From: AP-15 sp963799085
Lineage (GTDB): Bacteria > Pseudomonadota > Alphaproteobacteria > ATCC43930 > CGMCC-115725
DNA: 64,000 nucleotides
Assembly (NCBI GenBank): GCA_963799085.1
Contig: CAWCWA010000003.1
Location: forward strand, 45,626-109,625
Reading direction: 5' to 3'
The notes under the pieces are model-generated. The model ran no database searches, had not been told where the DNA came from, and was given only the letters and a program-made list of their open reading frames with translations. Position 1 is the first letter of the stretch. The number at the start of each line of letters is the position of its first letter. This document shows positions 26,296-35,434 of the stretch, piece after piece. Position numbers and translations under genes: made by a program.

Positions 26296-27234
26296 GTGCT
26301 CGACCTTGTCTTCATGGGCACGCCCGCTTTTGCGGCGACAATCCTCGAAGGGCTGATCGAGGCGGGTCACCGCATTCTGGCCGCGTATAGCCAGCCGCCG
26401 CGCCCCGCCGGCCGCGGCCACCGCCTGCAGTCCTCGCCGGTGCAGTTCCTCGCCGAACGGCGCGACATCGAAACCCGGTGCCCCTCGAGCCTGCGCGCCG
26501 CCGAGACGCAGGCCGCCCTTGCCGCACTGTGTCCCGACGCGGCTGTCGTCGCCGCCTACGGCCTGATGCTGCCACCCCCGGTATTGCACATTCCCCGCCT
26601 CGGCTGCCTCAACGTGCATGCCTCGTTGCTGCCGCGGTGGCGGGGTGCGGCCCCGATCCAGCGGGCGCTGATCGCCGGCGACGACGAGACCGGCATCACG
26701 ATCATGCAGATGGACGAAGGGCTCGACACGGGTCCGATCCTGCTGCAGCAGGCATTGCCGATCGCTGCCGATGCGACCGCCGCCGGCCTCTCGGAGGCGC
26801 TGGCTCTGCTCGGCAGCCGGCTGATAGGCGCGGCGCTCGACCGCCTCGCCGCATGCGATCTCGCGCCGCGGCCGCAGCCCGAAGACGGTGTCAGCTACGC
26901 GCCCAAGATCCGCCGCGCGGAAGCCCGGCTCGATTGGCGGCTGCCCGCGGCCGCACTCGAACGGCGCGTCCGGGCATTCGACCCCTGGCCGGGTGCCTTT
27001 TTCGAGGTTGCGGGCGAGCGCATTCGCGTTCTCACTGCCGCTTCATTGTCGACCGACACCGCGGCGGCTCCCGGGACCGTGCTCGACGAACGGCTGTCGA
27101 TTGCGTGCGGCGAGGGCGCGCTGCGGCCGAACCGGGTGCAGCGATCGGGCCGCGCGCCGCTCGAAACGGCGGCCTTTCTGCGCGGGTTCCCGATCCCCGT
27201 CGGGACCCATTTGCCATGCCCCGCTACAAGCTGA
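26296..27234 (+). CDS. fmt: Methionyl-tRNA formyltransferase
   Basis: 312 residues from a GTG start. Formylates initiator Met-tRNA using 10-formyl-THF. Seen: FMGTPAFAATILEGLIEAGH at the N-terminus, the catalytic stretch GCLNVHASLLPRWRGAAPIQ (Asn-His pair), and ITIMQMDEGLDTGPILLQ with the active Asp. The C-terminal OB-like domain is present but short at the end. The gene overlaps truA by 19 bp in a different frame. Operon def-fmt-truA. Confidence 0.96.
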   Translation: MLDLVFMGTPAFAATILEGLIEAGHRILAAYSQPPRPAGRGHRLQSSPVQFLAERRDIETRCPSSLRAAETQAALAALCPDAAVVAAYGLMLPPPVLHIPRLGCLNVHASLLPRWRGAAPIQRALIAGDDETGITIMQMDEGLDTGPILLQQALPIAADATAAGLSEALALLGSRLIGAALDRLAACDLAPRPQPEDGVSYAPKIRRAEARLDWRLPAAALERRVRAFDPWPGAFFEVAGERIRVLTAASLSTDTAAAPGTVLDERLSIACGEGALRPNRVQRSGRAPLETAAFLRGFPIPVGTHLPCPATS

Positions 27235-27968
27235 CCCTCGAATATGACGGCGCCGGCTTCTGCGGCTGGCAGCGCCAGGCGAATGGCCTCTCGGTCCAGG
27301 AAGCGCTCGAAGCCGCGCTGACAAAATTCTGCGGCGCGCAAATTGCCGTACACGGCGCCGGACGCACCGACGCCGGCGTACATGCGCTGGGTCAGATCGC
27401 TCATCTCGACCTGACGAAAACCGTGCCGGGCGAGGTCCTGCGCAGCGCCCTCAACCATCATCTGCGACCGGCCGCGATCAGCATCATCGAGGCCGAACCC
27501 GTCGCCGAGGATTTCGACGCCCGCTTGTCGGCGGTCGGCCGCGTCTATCTCTATCGCATCCTGAACCGGCGCGCCCCGCCGGCGCTCGATCGCGGCCGGG
27601 TATGGCACGTGGCGCCGCGGCTCGATCCTGAAGCGATGCAGGCGGGTGCGGCTCATCTTGTCGGCCACCACGATTTTTCGACGTTCCGCGACTCGCTGTG
27701 TCAGGCGAAATCGCCGATGCGCACGCTCGACGCGCTCGAAGTGCGGCGCCGCGGCGAGGAGATCGATATCGAGGCGCGGGCGCTCTCGTTCCTCCACCAC
27801 CAGGTGCGCAACATGGTCGGGACCTTGAAGCTCGTCGGGCTCGGCCGCTGGCGCCCGCAAGACGTCGCCGCGGCACTCGCCGCTTGCGACCGGCGGGCCG
27901 GCGGCCCGACTGCCCCCGCCGCGGGTCTTTATCTCGTCAGGGTCTACTATCCGGCGGCTAATCAATAA
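27216..27968 (+). CDS. truA: tRNA pseudouridine(38-40) synthase
   Basis: 250 residues. Modifies U38-U40 in the tRNA anticodon arm. Catalytic Asp in VHGAGRTDAGVHALGQ; other family motifs: LEYDGAGFCGWQRQ, SFLHHQVRNMVGTL. Start ATG at 27216 inside the end of fmt. Its stop overlaps by a few bases the stop of the convergent membrane-protein gene. Confidence 0.96.
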   Translation: MPRYKLTLEYDGAGFCGWQRQANGLSVQEALEAALTKFCGAQIAVHGAGRTDAGVHALGQIAHLDLTKTVPGEVLRSALNHHLRPAAISIIEAEPVAEDFDARLSAVGRVYLYRILNRRAPPALDRGRVWHVAPRLDPEAMQAGAAHLVGHHDFSTFRDSLCQAKSPMRTLDALEVRRRGEEIDIEARALSFLHHQVRNMVGTLKLVGLGRWRPQDVAAALAACDRRAGGPTAPAAGLYLVRVYYPAANQ

Positions 27969-28537
27969 AGGCTTGAGGCCACCCGGTCGACGACGACGCC
28001 GATGATGACATCGATGGCGACGACGAGTGCGGCGGCCGGCCCCGGCGTATCGAGCGCCACGCGCGCAAGAAACCACTCGTAGGCAAGAACGGCGATCACT
28101 GCGACGGCCTCGATTGCCTGGGCCGTTGCCGAGCCGAGTACGCCCGTTTCCAATTCGAGGCCGATCAGCACGAAGAGCAGGCTCTGCGGCAGCTGGAACC
28201 AGTTGTACGGCACCATGAAGTCGAAGAAATGTTCCTCGCGGTCGAGACGGCGGACGAGCGTCAGGATCGCCAGCGGAAACGCCACCCAGCTGATGACATA
28301 GGCGATCGTCTGGACGAGTACGATCAGCCCGCCGCCCGCCGACTGCCAATCGGCAACGGCGGTCCGCATCGTCAGAAGTATCAGATAGAGCGGGTAGCAG
28401 ATCGCCGCCGCCCGAAACGAGCGCCAGAAGCCGTCGAGCGAGCGATCGAAATAGGACAAGCCCCGCCGATCGCCGCGCGCCAGCCGAAACGTGCCGGCAA
28501 AGGCCCGCTGCACCTCCGACCACACCGTCGCGGCCAT
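27962..28537 (-). CDS. Multi-pass membrane protein of unknown function
   Basis: 191 residues. Soluble N-terminus, then about five hydrophobic helices (AAAICYPLYLILLTM; LIVLVQTIAYVISWVAFPLA; LPQSLLFVLIGLELE; AIEAVAVIAVLAYEWFLA; ALVVAIDVIIGVVVDRVA). It follows dapE by 17 bp on the minus strand and is probably co-transcribed with dapD-dapE. No family I can name. Confidence 0.7.
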   Translation of the reverse strand: MAATVWSEVQRAFAGTFRLARGDRRGLSYFDRSLDGFWRSFRAAAICYPLYLILLTMRTAVADWQSAGGGLIVLVQTIAYVISWVAFPLAILTLVRRLDREEHFFDFMVPYNWFQLPQSLLFVLIGLELETGVLGSATAQAIEAVAVIAVLAYEWFLARVALDTPGPAAALVVAIDVIIGVVVDRVASSLY

Positions 28538-28554
28538 CGGACCCCGCCGCCGGT

Positions 28555-29715
28555 TTAGAAACTGTCGAAGAAATGCGCGAGGAAGCTCTCGTAAATCCTG
28601 GTCAGGGCTGCGAGGTCGGCCAGATCGACCCGCTCGTCGATCTTGTGCATCGTCTGCCCGACAAGGCCGAATTCGGCGACCGGACAATACGCCTGGATGA
28701 AGCGCGCATCCGAGGTTCCGCCCGTCGTACTCAATTCGGGGCTGCGCCCGGTGACTTCCCGGATCGCCTTTTCGAGGCAGGCGCTGACCGGACCCGCCGG
28801 CGTCAGAAACGACTCGCCGCTGACGGTCACATCGAGTTCGTACCTGCCCCCGACGCAATCGAGCTGCGTCGCCAGCCAAGCTCTCAGCCGCTCGCCGGTC
28901 CAGCGATCGTTGAAGCGGATGTTGAAGACGGCCCGGGCCACAGCCGGGATCACGTTTGCCGCCGGATTGCCGATGTCGATCGACGACACCTGGAGGGTCG
29001 AAGGCTGGAAGCGCTCGGATCCCTGGTCGAGTTCGGCGGTCGTCAGCGCATTCAGCAACGCGACAAGCCGGTGCGCCGCATTGTCGGCGAGATGCGGATA
29101 GGCGGTGTGGCCCTGCACGCCGTGGACGGTCAGCCGGCCGGTAAGGCTGCCGCGCCGGCCGATCTTGACCATGTCGCCCAGGGCTTCCGCGCTGGTCGGC
29201 TCGCCGACAAGGCACGCGTCGATGACCTCGCCGCGTTCGGCGAGCCAGTCGAGCACCTTCCTCGTGCCGTTGACGGCGGCACCCTCCTCATCACCGGTGA
29301 TCAAGAGGCTGATCGAGCCGGCAAATCCATCGCCGCGGGCGGCGAGAAACCGCTCGGTGGCGCAGATAAAGGCGGCGATGGCGCCTTTCATATCGACGGC
29401 GCCGCGCCCGCACAGCGCGCCATCGCGAAAGACCGCGGCAAACGGGTCGAACGACCATGTTTCGGGCGCGCCGGTCGGGACCACGTCGGTATGGCCGGCA
29501 AAGCATAAATTGGGCCTGCCGTCGCCAAAGCGGGCATAGAGATTGTGGATGTGGTCGGTCCCCGGCTCGCCGAAGACCAGCGGATGGCATTCGAACCCGA
29601 GCCCTTTGAGGCTCTTCGCGACGACGGCGATGGCGCCCTCGTCGCGCGGCGTGACGCTCGGCCGGCGGATCAGTTCGGCGGCGAGTGAAGCGGGGTCGAG
29701 TGCTGCGTTGCTCAT
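28555..29715 (-). CDS. dapE: Succinyl-diaminopimelate desuccinylase
   Basis: 386 residues, M20 metallopeptidase family. Hydrolyses N-succinyl-LL-diaminopimelate in lysine and peptidoglycan precursor synthesis. Seen: CFAGHTDVVPTG (metal His and Asp), CGRGAVDMKGAIAAF, LLITGDEEGAAVNGT (Glu pair) and the substrate stretch STTGGTSDARFIQAY. Start ATG at 29713-29715 overlaps the dapD stop (ATGA). With dapD here and dapA at 59.6 kb the window holds much of the succinylase lysine route. Confidence 0.96.
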   Translation of the reverse strand: MSNAALDPASLAAELIRRPSVTPRDEGAIAVVAKSLKGLGFECHPLVFGEPGTDHIHNLYARFGDGRPNLCFAGHTDVVPTGAPETWSFDPFAAVFRDGALCGRGAVDMKGAIAAFICATERFLAARGDGFAGSISLLITGDEEGAAVNGTRKVLDWLAERGEVIDACLVGEPTSAEALGDMVKIGRRGSLTGRLTVHGVQGHTAYPHLADNAAHRLVALLNALTTAELDQGSERFQPSTLQVSSIDIGNPAANVIPAVARAVFNIRFNDRWTGERLRAWLATQLDCVGGRYELDVTVSGESFLTPAGPVSACLEKAIREVTGRSPELSTTGGTSDARFIQAYCPVAEFGLVGQTMHKIDERVDLADLAALTRIYESFLAHFFDSF

Positions 29716-30569
29716 TCGCGCAACAGATCGTTGATCGCGGTCTTGGCGCGGGTCTGCTCGTCGACGGTCTTGACGATGACGGCGCAATAGAGGTTGGGGC
29801 CGGGGCTGCCGTCGGGAAGCGGCTTGCCGGGAAGGGAGCCTGGCACGACGACCGAATAGGCCGGCACCCGACCGGTATGAATCTCGCCGGTGTTGCGGTC
29901 GACGATGCGGGTCGTGGCGCTGATGAAGGTGCCCATCGCCAGCACCGCGCCCTCTTCGACGATGACCCCTTCGACGACCTCGCTGCGCGCGCCGATGAAG
30001 CAATTATCCTCGATGATGACGGGCTCCGCCTGCAAGGGTTCGAGGACGCCGCCGATGCCGACGCCCCCCGACAGGTGACAATTCTGCCCGATCTGCGCGC
30101 AGGAGCCGACCGTCGCCCAGGTGTCGACCATCGTGCCGCCGCCGACATAGGCGCCGACATTGACGAAGCTCGGCATCAGCACGACGTTGGGCGCGATAAA
30201 GGCCGAATGACGCACGATCGAGCCCGGCACGGCGCGGAAGCCGGCGGCGCGGAAGCGGTTCGCCGACCAGCCGGCGAATTTTGACGGCACCTTGTCCCAC
30301 CATCGCGCCGCCCCGCGCTCCGGATCGACCGGGCCGCCCGGGATCTCGACCATGTCGTTGAGACGGAACGACAGCAATACCGCCTTCTTCAGCCATTGAT
30401 GGACCTGCCAGCCGGCGGCGGTCTTCTCGGCGACGCGCAGCCGCCCGGCATCGAGCCCTTCGAGGGCCGCCTCGACGGCCTCGCGGTGGCTGCCGCGGGT
30501 CGCGGGGCCGAGCGCATCGCGAGCCTCCCAGGCGGCATCGACGGCGGCGGCGAGATCGGTATCGGTCAT
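29712..30569 (-). CDS. dapD: Tetrahydrodipicolinate N-succinyltransferase
   Basis: 285 residues. Left-handed beta-helix hexapeptide acyltransferase. The N-terminal helical domain (AWEARDALGPATRG) is followed by the hexapeptide region IAPNVVLMPSFVNVGAYVGG, GTMVDTWATVGSCAQIGQNC and the C-terminal VPAYSVVVPGSLPG. Supplies succinylated substrate consumed after transamination by DapE, its downstream neighbour. Confidence 0.97.
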   Translation of the reverse strand: MTDTDLAAAVDAAWEARDALGPATRGSHREAVEAALEGLDAGRLRVAEKTAAGWQVHQWLKKAVLLSFRLNDMVEIPGGPVDPERGAARWWDKVPSKFAGWSANRFRAAGFRAVPGSIVRHSAFIAPNVVLMPSFVNVGAYVGGGTMVDTWATVGSCAQIGQNCHLSGGVGIGGVLEPLQAEPVIIEDNCFIGARSEVVEGVIVEEGAVLAMGTFISATTRIVDRNTGEIHTGRVPAYSVVVPGSLPGKPLPDGSPGPNLYCAVIVKTVDEQTRAKTAINDLLRE

Positions 30570-30661
30570 GGCGTTTCCGCTGCGGCTGAGAACGGGCGGG
30601 GGCGGGCGCAACATGATCGACCGGGCCCCGCGGAGTCGAACCAAGCCTGGCGCCCGCCAGT

Positions 30662-31290
30662 CTATTTGTCCGCCGCCTGATCTTCCGCCGCGGCGTCGTC
30701 GCGGATCGAGCCCGGCGAGCGCTCGCGCGGCCCGGCAAACGCGGTTACGACGCCATGCAGGGTGCGCAACTCCTGCTCGGTGCATTGCGCGCGCTGGAAG
30801 AGGCTGCGCAGGTTGCCACCATGCCGAGCCGGCTCTCGCGGTTGCGCAGAAAGCCGTTGCGCTCGAGCTCCTCTTCGAGATGGTCGAAGAAATTGAGCAG
30901 CTCCTCCTTGGTCGCCGGCCGGCTCCCGCCGCGGCGCAAGGTCTCGGGCGGCGGATCGACGTCCGCTGTGTACCACTCGTAGCCGACGATCATGACCGCC
31001 TGGGCCAGGTTGAGCGAGGCGAAGCCGGGGTTCAGCGGTACCGTCAGGACCGTGTCGGCCAGCGCTACGTCATCGTTGAGGAGGCCCGTCCGTTCCGGCC
31101 CGAAGAGGACGCCGCAACTCTCGCCGGCGGCGAGCCCTTGCCGCATCTCCTGCGCCGCATGGCGCGGGGTCACCTCGCGCCGGACCGCGAGCGGTCGCCG
31201 CAATGACATGGACGAGATCGGCGATCGCCGCCCGGATTGTCGGGTAGAGCCGTACCTTGGCAAGAACGGCATCGGCGCCGCTCGCCGCGG
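30662..31290 (-). pseudogene. Degenerate partial copy of trmJ (tRNA 2'-O-methyltransferase)
   Basis: About 630 bp very similar at the DNA level to the trmJ gene at 33.1-33.9 kb. Recognisable: ASGADAVLAKVRLYPTIRAAI, CGVLFGPERTGLLNDDVALA, LNPGFASLNLAQAVMIVGYEW and the C-terminal LFQRAQCTEQELRTLHGVV. These pieces lie in three frames, with single-base changes near 31175 and 30823. The N-terminal 60 or so residues, including the start of the SPOUT fold, are missing. It stops just outside the AT-richer cargo that separates it from the full-length copy, in the same orientation. Confidence 0.8.
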
Positions 31291-31388
31291 CAATTTGCGG
31301 CTGGTGCGCCCGCGCGAGGCCTTCCGACAAGGCGAATCGCCCGGCCCAAGTGATTGCGGCGCGTCGCCGGAAGGTGTACGCGAGATAA

Positions 31389-31958
31389 ATGGCTGATTTT
31401 CTAATTCCTTTAATCTCAACAGCTGCTGGGCTTGGTGGTGTGTTTCTGGGAGGGTGGCTGAGTGATCGTCGGGAACGACAAAAGCGGCGCAATGATTTCA
31501 CCACGCGCCAGCTCTCGGAATTCTATGGGCCGCTGGTGAGCATGCGGTCGGAGATACGGGCGCGGGGTGAGCTGCGCTTGAAAATCGAAACGGCTATGGA
31601 CCAGAAACACGCCGGACAGCATGGCCGAGTCGATGCATTTCAACGCGCCACTGACGAGAATCTCGCACCGATGCTAGCGGTTGCGCGTGATGAATACAAA
31701 ATTTTCACTGAAGTTTTGATGCCGCTTTACCGGAAGATGCTGGACACGTTTCGCGAAAAGATGTGGCAAGCAGAACCGGAAACGCGCAGCTACTTTCCAA
31801 TATTAGTCGAGTTCGTAGATGTCTGGGAGCGGCGCATACGCGGCACCATGCCGGATGAGGTCACTCGGGAAATCAAACACACCGAGGAAAACCTACACCC
31901 GTTTTACGATCACCTGACATCAACACATGATCATCTGCGGAGCATCCTTGCGCGGTGA
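31389..31958 (+). CDS. Membrane-anchored hypothetical protein
   Basis: 189 residues. An N-terminal hydrophobic segment (FLIPLISTAAGLGGVFLGGWL) followed by a basic stop-transfer (SDRRERQKRRND), then a long mostly helical soluble part (RQLSEFYGPLVSMRSEIRA; LMPLYRKMLDTFREKMW) likely on the cytoplasmic side. Base composition is less GC-rich than neighbours, suggesting acquisition. It lies between the two trmJ copies. Similar one-helix proteins of unknown role occur in mobile DNA; no function assigned. Confidence 0.65.
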   Translation: MADFLIPLISTAAGLGGVFLGGWLSDRRERQKRRNDFTTRQLSEFYGPLVSMRSEIRARGELRLKIETAMDQKHAGQHGRVDAFQRATDENLAPMLAVARDEYKIFTEVLMPLYRKMLDTFREKMWQAEPETRSYFPILVEFVDVWERRIRGTMPDEVTREIKHTEENLHPFYDHLTSTHDHLRSILAR

Positions 31959-31981
31959 TGCGATTCAAAGTCGCAGGTCAG

Positions 31982-32155
31982 CTACCTACTTGCAGCTGCA
32001 TTGTCCGCTTTTGCGAGGTCAGCGCGGCAGGTGGCTGCACGGTCCTGATAAATCAGCCACTCATTGGCCGGAACGTTGAGACGGTTCGCTTCCTCAAGCA
32101 CGCGCTCGGCAGTCTTAAGGGCTGCATTACATTCAACAACTGTCTTGTCTATCAT
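31982..32155 (-). CDS. Small protein, 57 aa
   Basis: Start ATG at 32155 follows GAGAGG at good spacing, and a stop lies at 31982. The product (MIDKTVVECNAALKTAERVL...) is a regular amphipathic helix-former with balanced composition and no low-complexity bias. Codon use is less GC-rich, like the neighbouring cargo genes. The opposite strand also carries an open frame here, but it lacks a ribosome site and looks artificial. Function unknown. Confidence 0.5.
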   Translation of the reverse strand: MIDKTVVECNAALKTAERVLEEANRLNVPANEWLIYQDRAATCRADLAKADNAAASR

Positions 32156-32257
32156 CGTACCTCTCTCATCAACTACTTTGGAACCTCGGGTAAGTTAATC
32201 TCGTCCGGCCGTCGGCGTTTTCAAGGCCGGTTGTCTGAGAATTTGGGTCTTCAGTGA

Positions 32258-32644
32258 TCAGCGACAAGGAAATGCCTTCTCTAGAGCCTCCGGAACTATC
32301 CCCGCTGCGCTGTAGTTTCGAAGTGCGGGATGCTCACGGAGATATTGGATTGAAACAGCTTCCAATTGTGCAGCTGTAGTACCGACTGGAATGCAGAATA
32401 TACGCCCTCCCAGCAATTCACGACCTTGTCCCATAGCGTCTACGACACCCTCTATATAACCATAGCAATATCCAAGATCAGCGCCTCCGAGCCATATATT
32501 CAGTCTATCACCACCCGAATCCGGCGGCGGCCCCATATTCGTACAGTGCTTCAACAGAGCATTGCCAGACATGAGTTGACCGAAACTCGATGCGCTCGGC
32601 AGAACAGCGGCGAGCCCAGCTATCGCTAACAAAATTGTCCGCAT
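32258..32644 (-). CDS. Secreted Rap1a/Tai-like protein
   Basis: 128 residues. A signal peptide (MRTILLAIAGLAAVLPSASS) is followed by a small Cys-rich domain: GNALLKHCTNMG, LGYCYGYIEGVVDAMGQ, RIFCIPVGTTAAQLEAV, and the closing YLREHPALRNYSAAGIVPEA with LEKAFPC. This Cys spacing and the HPxxR...AFPC ending match the Rap1a/Tai family, first known as periplasmic immunity proteins against type VI amidase effectors. Many members stand alone and have no known effector, as here. Immunity is therefore a family-based guess. AT-richer than its surroundings. Confidence 0.7.
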   Translation of the reverse strand: MRTILLAIAGLAAVLPSASSFGQLMSGNALLKHCTNMGPPPDSGGDRLNIWLGGADLGYCYGYIEGVVDAMGQGRELLGGRIFCIPVGTTAAQLEAVSIQYLREHPALRNYSAAGIVPEALEKAFPCR

Positions 32645-33092
32645 TCAGCGTATCCTCCGGGTGTCAGGATGAAGGCGGCGAGCGCCGCGACCTCGGCGCG
32701 ACGAAACTGGGCACGCCATCAATCTTTGTCCGATTTGATCGCTGCTGGTGGGGCCGGGCGATCTTCCCTGTTCTTTTCCGTCTCGCGAGGTGGTCAATGC
32801 CACAGCCGGTGTCCCGCGCATCGATCCGCGCTCTTGCGTCGCCGGCCTGCGGGTGAGAGATGTGCGACAAGCGTGCCCTCGCGATGATCGAGCTATCGCG
32901 CTGCTGCTCCGTGCCATTGCCTCGCTCGCAAGCCGCGGACGGCGGCGGCCGCCGATGTGTTGCGCCGGCATTAGCCGTCCCAGGCGCCGCCGTGGGCGGA
33001 ATAGTGATACCGAGCGCTCGCGGAGGACGGCGTGGCTGTAGGCGGCAGAGCTTCGGCTGCGACGGTCGCATGGGTTCGGTTGGTGCGGCGAC
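32645..33092. other. Gap between the cargo and full-length trmJ
   Basis: About 450 bp, GC-rich again. Short open frames on both strands are arginine/proline-rich and look non-coding. It should include the promoter of the 32258 gene (just right of 32644). No repeat, tRNA or IS end recognised. Confidence 0.4.
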
Positions 33093-33876
33093 CTAACCCG
33101 AGCCCGTTTTTTTGCCGCGCTCGCGCGGCCCGGCAAAGGCGGTGACGACACCATGCAGGGTGCGCAACTCCTGCTCGGTGCATTGCGCGCGCTGGAACAG
33201 GCTGCGCAGGTTGCGCACCATGCCGGGCCGGCTCTCGCGGTTGCGCAGAAAGCCGTTCTTGACCAGCTCCTCTTCGAGGTGTTCGAAGAAATTGACGAGT
33301 TCCTCTTTCGTCGCCGGCCGGCTGCCGCCGCGGCGCAAGGTTTCGGGCGGCGCCGCGGCACCCGCGGTGAACCATTCGTAGCCGACGATCATGACCGCCT
33401 GCGCGAGGTTCAGCGAGGCGAAGCCGGGGTTGAGCGGCACCGTCAGACACCGTGTCGGCGAGCGCCACGTCGTCGTTCAGAAGGCCGGTGCGCTCGGGCC
33501 CGAACAGAACGCCGCAGGGCTCGTCGGCGGCGAGCCATTGGCGCATTTCCTCGGCCGCCCGGCGCGGCGTCACTTCGCGCCGCACCATGCCGCGGTCGCG
33601 CGCGGTCGCGGCGTATACATGGACAAGGCCGGCGATCGCCGCTTCGACGCTCGGATAGAGCCGCGCCTTGTCGAGCACGCTGTCGGCGCCGCTGGCGGCG
33701 GCCACCGCCTTCGCCGAGGGCCAGCCGTCGCGCGGCCGCACCAGGCGCAGATCGTCGAGCGCGCAATTCATCATCGCCCGCGCCGCGGTGCCGATGTTCT
33801 CGCCGAGCTGCGGCTCGACCAGGATGATCGCCGGGCCAAGCGTCGCCGCGCGCCGCCGATGGTCGGTTCCGGCCAT
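33093..33876 (-). CDS. trmJ: tRNA (cytidine/uridine-2'-O-)-methyltransferase TrmJ (frame change near 33447)
   Basis: SPOUT methyltransferase that 2'-O-methylates position 32 of tRNAs. The N-terminal part (IILVEPQLGENIGTAARAM, DLRLVRPRDGWP, CGVLFGPERTGLLNDDVAL) and the C-terminal part (PLNPGFASLNLAQAVMIVGY, then the helical extension FEHLEEELVKNGFL) lie in adjacent frames. The join near 33447 is explained by one extra base compared with the partial copy at 30.7-31.3 kb, which reads through at that point. Full length about 260 residues when joined, normal for the family. Upstream neighbour on the same strand is cysS. Confidence 0.88.
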
Positions 33877-33879
33877 CGC

Positions 33880-35320
33880 TCAATCCTTGCGCCGCCAACC
33901 CGTCGTCCCGTCCGGCCGGTCTTCAAGGACGATGCCCTCGGCGGCGAGCTTGGCGCGGATGCTATCAGCTTCGGCATAGCGGCGCTGTAGGCGGAGGGCC
34001 GCTCGCTCTGCGATCAGCGCGTCAATCCGTCGGATTGACTCGCTATCGCATCGGCACGGTCTCGAATTTGCCATCCGGTCCGAGCACCACTTGTACCCTG
34101 CCGCGCAGCACTTCGTGAGGGTTCTTTTCGAGCAGGCCCATCAGCCGGCCGCCCTGTTCGAGCGCCCGCTGCAACGCTGAGCGCACGGCGTCGGAACTGG
34201 TGCGGTTGATTTCGCCGACCAGTTCGTGCATCCGCGCCAGTGCCAGCGGCGTGTTGAGATCGTCGTCGAGCGCATCCTTGATTGGGCGCAATGCCGCCGC
34301 GGCTTCGTCCATCCGCTCGAACACCGGGTCGCGCGAGAGGGTCAGGGCGCGGTAGAAGCGGTCGAGCGTCTGCCGCGCCTGGCGCAGGCGCTCGTCCGTC
34401 CAATCGAGCGGGTCGCGGTAATGCGCGGTCAGCAGGGCGAGCCGGATCGCCTCGCCGGGCGCGCGGTCGAGCACCTCGCGGGCGGTGAAGAAATTGCCCA
34501 GCGATTTCGACATCTTGGCGCTGTCGATGCTGAGAAACCCGTTATGCACCCAGTAGCGCACGAAGGGCCGGCCCTGATGCGCGCACTCGCTCTGCGCGAT
34601 CTCGTTTTCGTGGTGCGGGAAGATCAGGTCGTGCCCGCCGCCGTGAATGTCGAAGCTCTCGCCCAGATGCGCCTCGCTCATCGCCGAGCATTCGATGTGC
34701 CAGCCCGGCCGGCCGCGTCCCCACGGGCTGTCCCAGCCCGGCGTTTCCGCGTCGGACGGCTTCCACAACACGAAATCGGCGGGGTCGCGCTTGTAAGGCG
34801 CCACCTCGACCCGCGCGCCGGCGATCATCTCGTCGCGGCTGCGCCGCGACAGCTTGCCGTAATCGGGGTCGGAGCCGACCGCGAACAGCACATGCCCCTC
34901 GGCGGCATAGGCATGCCCAGCGGCGATCAGCTTCTCGATCATCGCGATCATCTGCGCAATGTGCTCGGTCGCGCGCGGCTCGACATCGGGCGGCAGCACG
35001 TTCGAGGCGGCCATGTCCTCGTGAAAGGCGGCGATCGTGCGCGCCGTCAGTGCCGCGATCGGCTCGTTGTTGGCGCGGGCGGCGGCGTTGATCTTGTCCT
35101 CGACATCGGTGATGTTGCGGACATAGCGGACATGATCCTTGCCGTAAGTCTCGCGCAATACGCGGTAGAGCACGTCGAAGACGACAAAGGCCCGCGCATT
35201 GCCGATATGCGCCCGATCGTAGACGGTGGGTCCGCAGACATACATCCGCACCAGCTTCGGATCGAGCGGCTCGAACGCCTCCTTGCGGCGCGTCAGGGAA
35301 TTATAGAGAGTGAGCGGCAT
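33880..35320 (-). CDS. cysS: Cysteinyl-tRNA synthetase (frame change near 34060)
   Basis: Class I synthetase, normally essential. Start ATG at 35320. Seen: MYVCGPTVYDRAHIGNARAF (HIGH-type motif and zinc Cys), GWHIECSAMSEAHLG and FPHHENEIAQSE (other zinc ligands), KMSKSLGNFF (KMSKS), and the DALR-like domain. After about 420 residues the frame meets a TAG near 34043. The true C-terminus (IDALIAERAALRLQRRYAEA, DGTTGWRRKD) follows in another frame to 33880, so an indel or short replaced segment lies around 34045-34075. Since the gene should be essential, a sequence error is likely. Confidence 0.92.
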
Positions 35321-35434
35321 CGGGGTGGGGTAGCAGATTGCATTCCATCGGTCCACGCGGTCGATGCCGAGTAATCGTCCAACACCCCTTCTCGACGATC
35401 TTACCAGGGCGGCGGGCCGCATTCGGAGGAAGCG

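Noticed and set aside
31955..32257. 100-codon plus-strand frame between the cargo genes
   Set aside because: No ribosome site and an odd composition; it lies opposite the better supported 57-residue gene on the minus strand.
33880..34080. Programmed ribosomal frameshifting in cysS
   Set aside because: No slippery heptamer or following hairpin is evident, and frame changes occur in many unrelated genes of the window, so indel errors are simpler.
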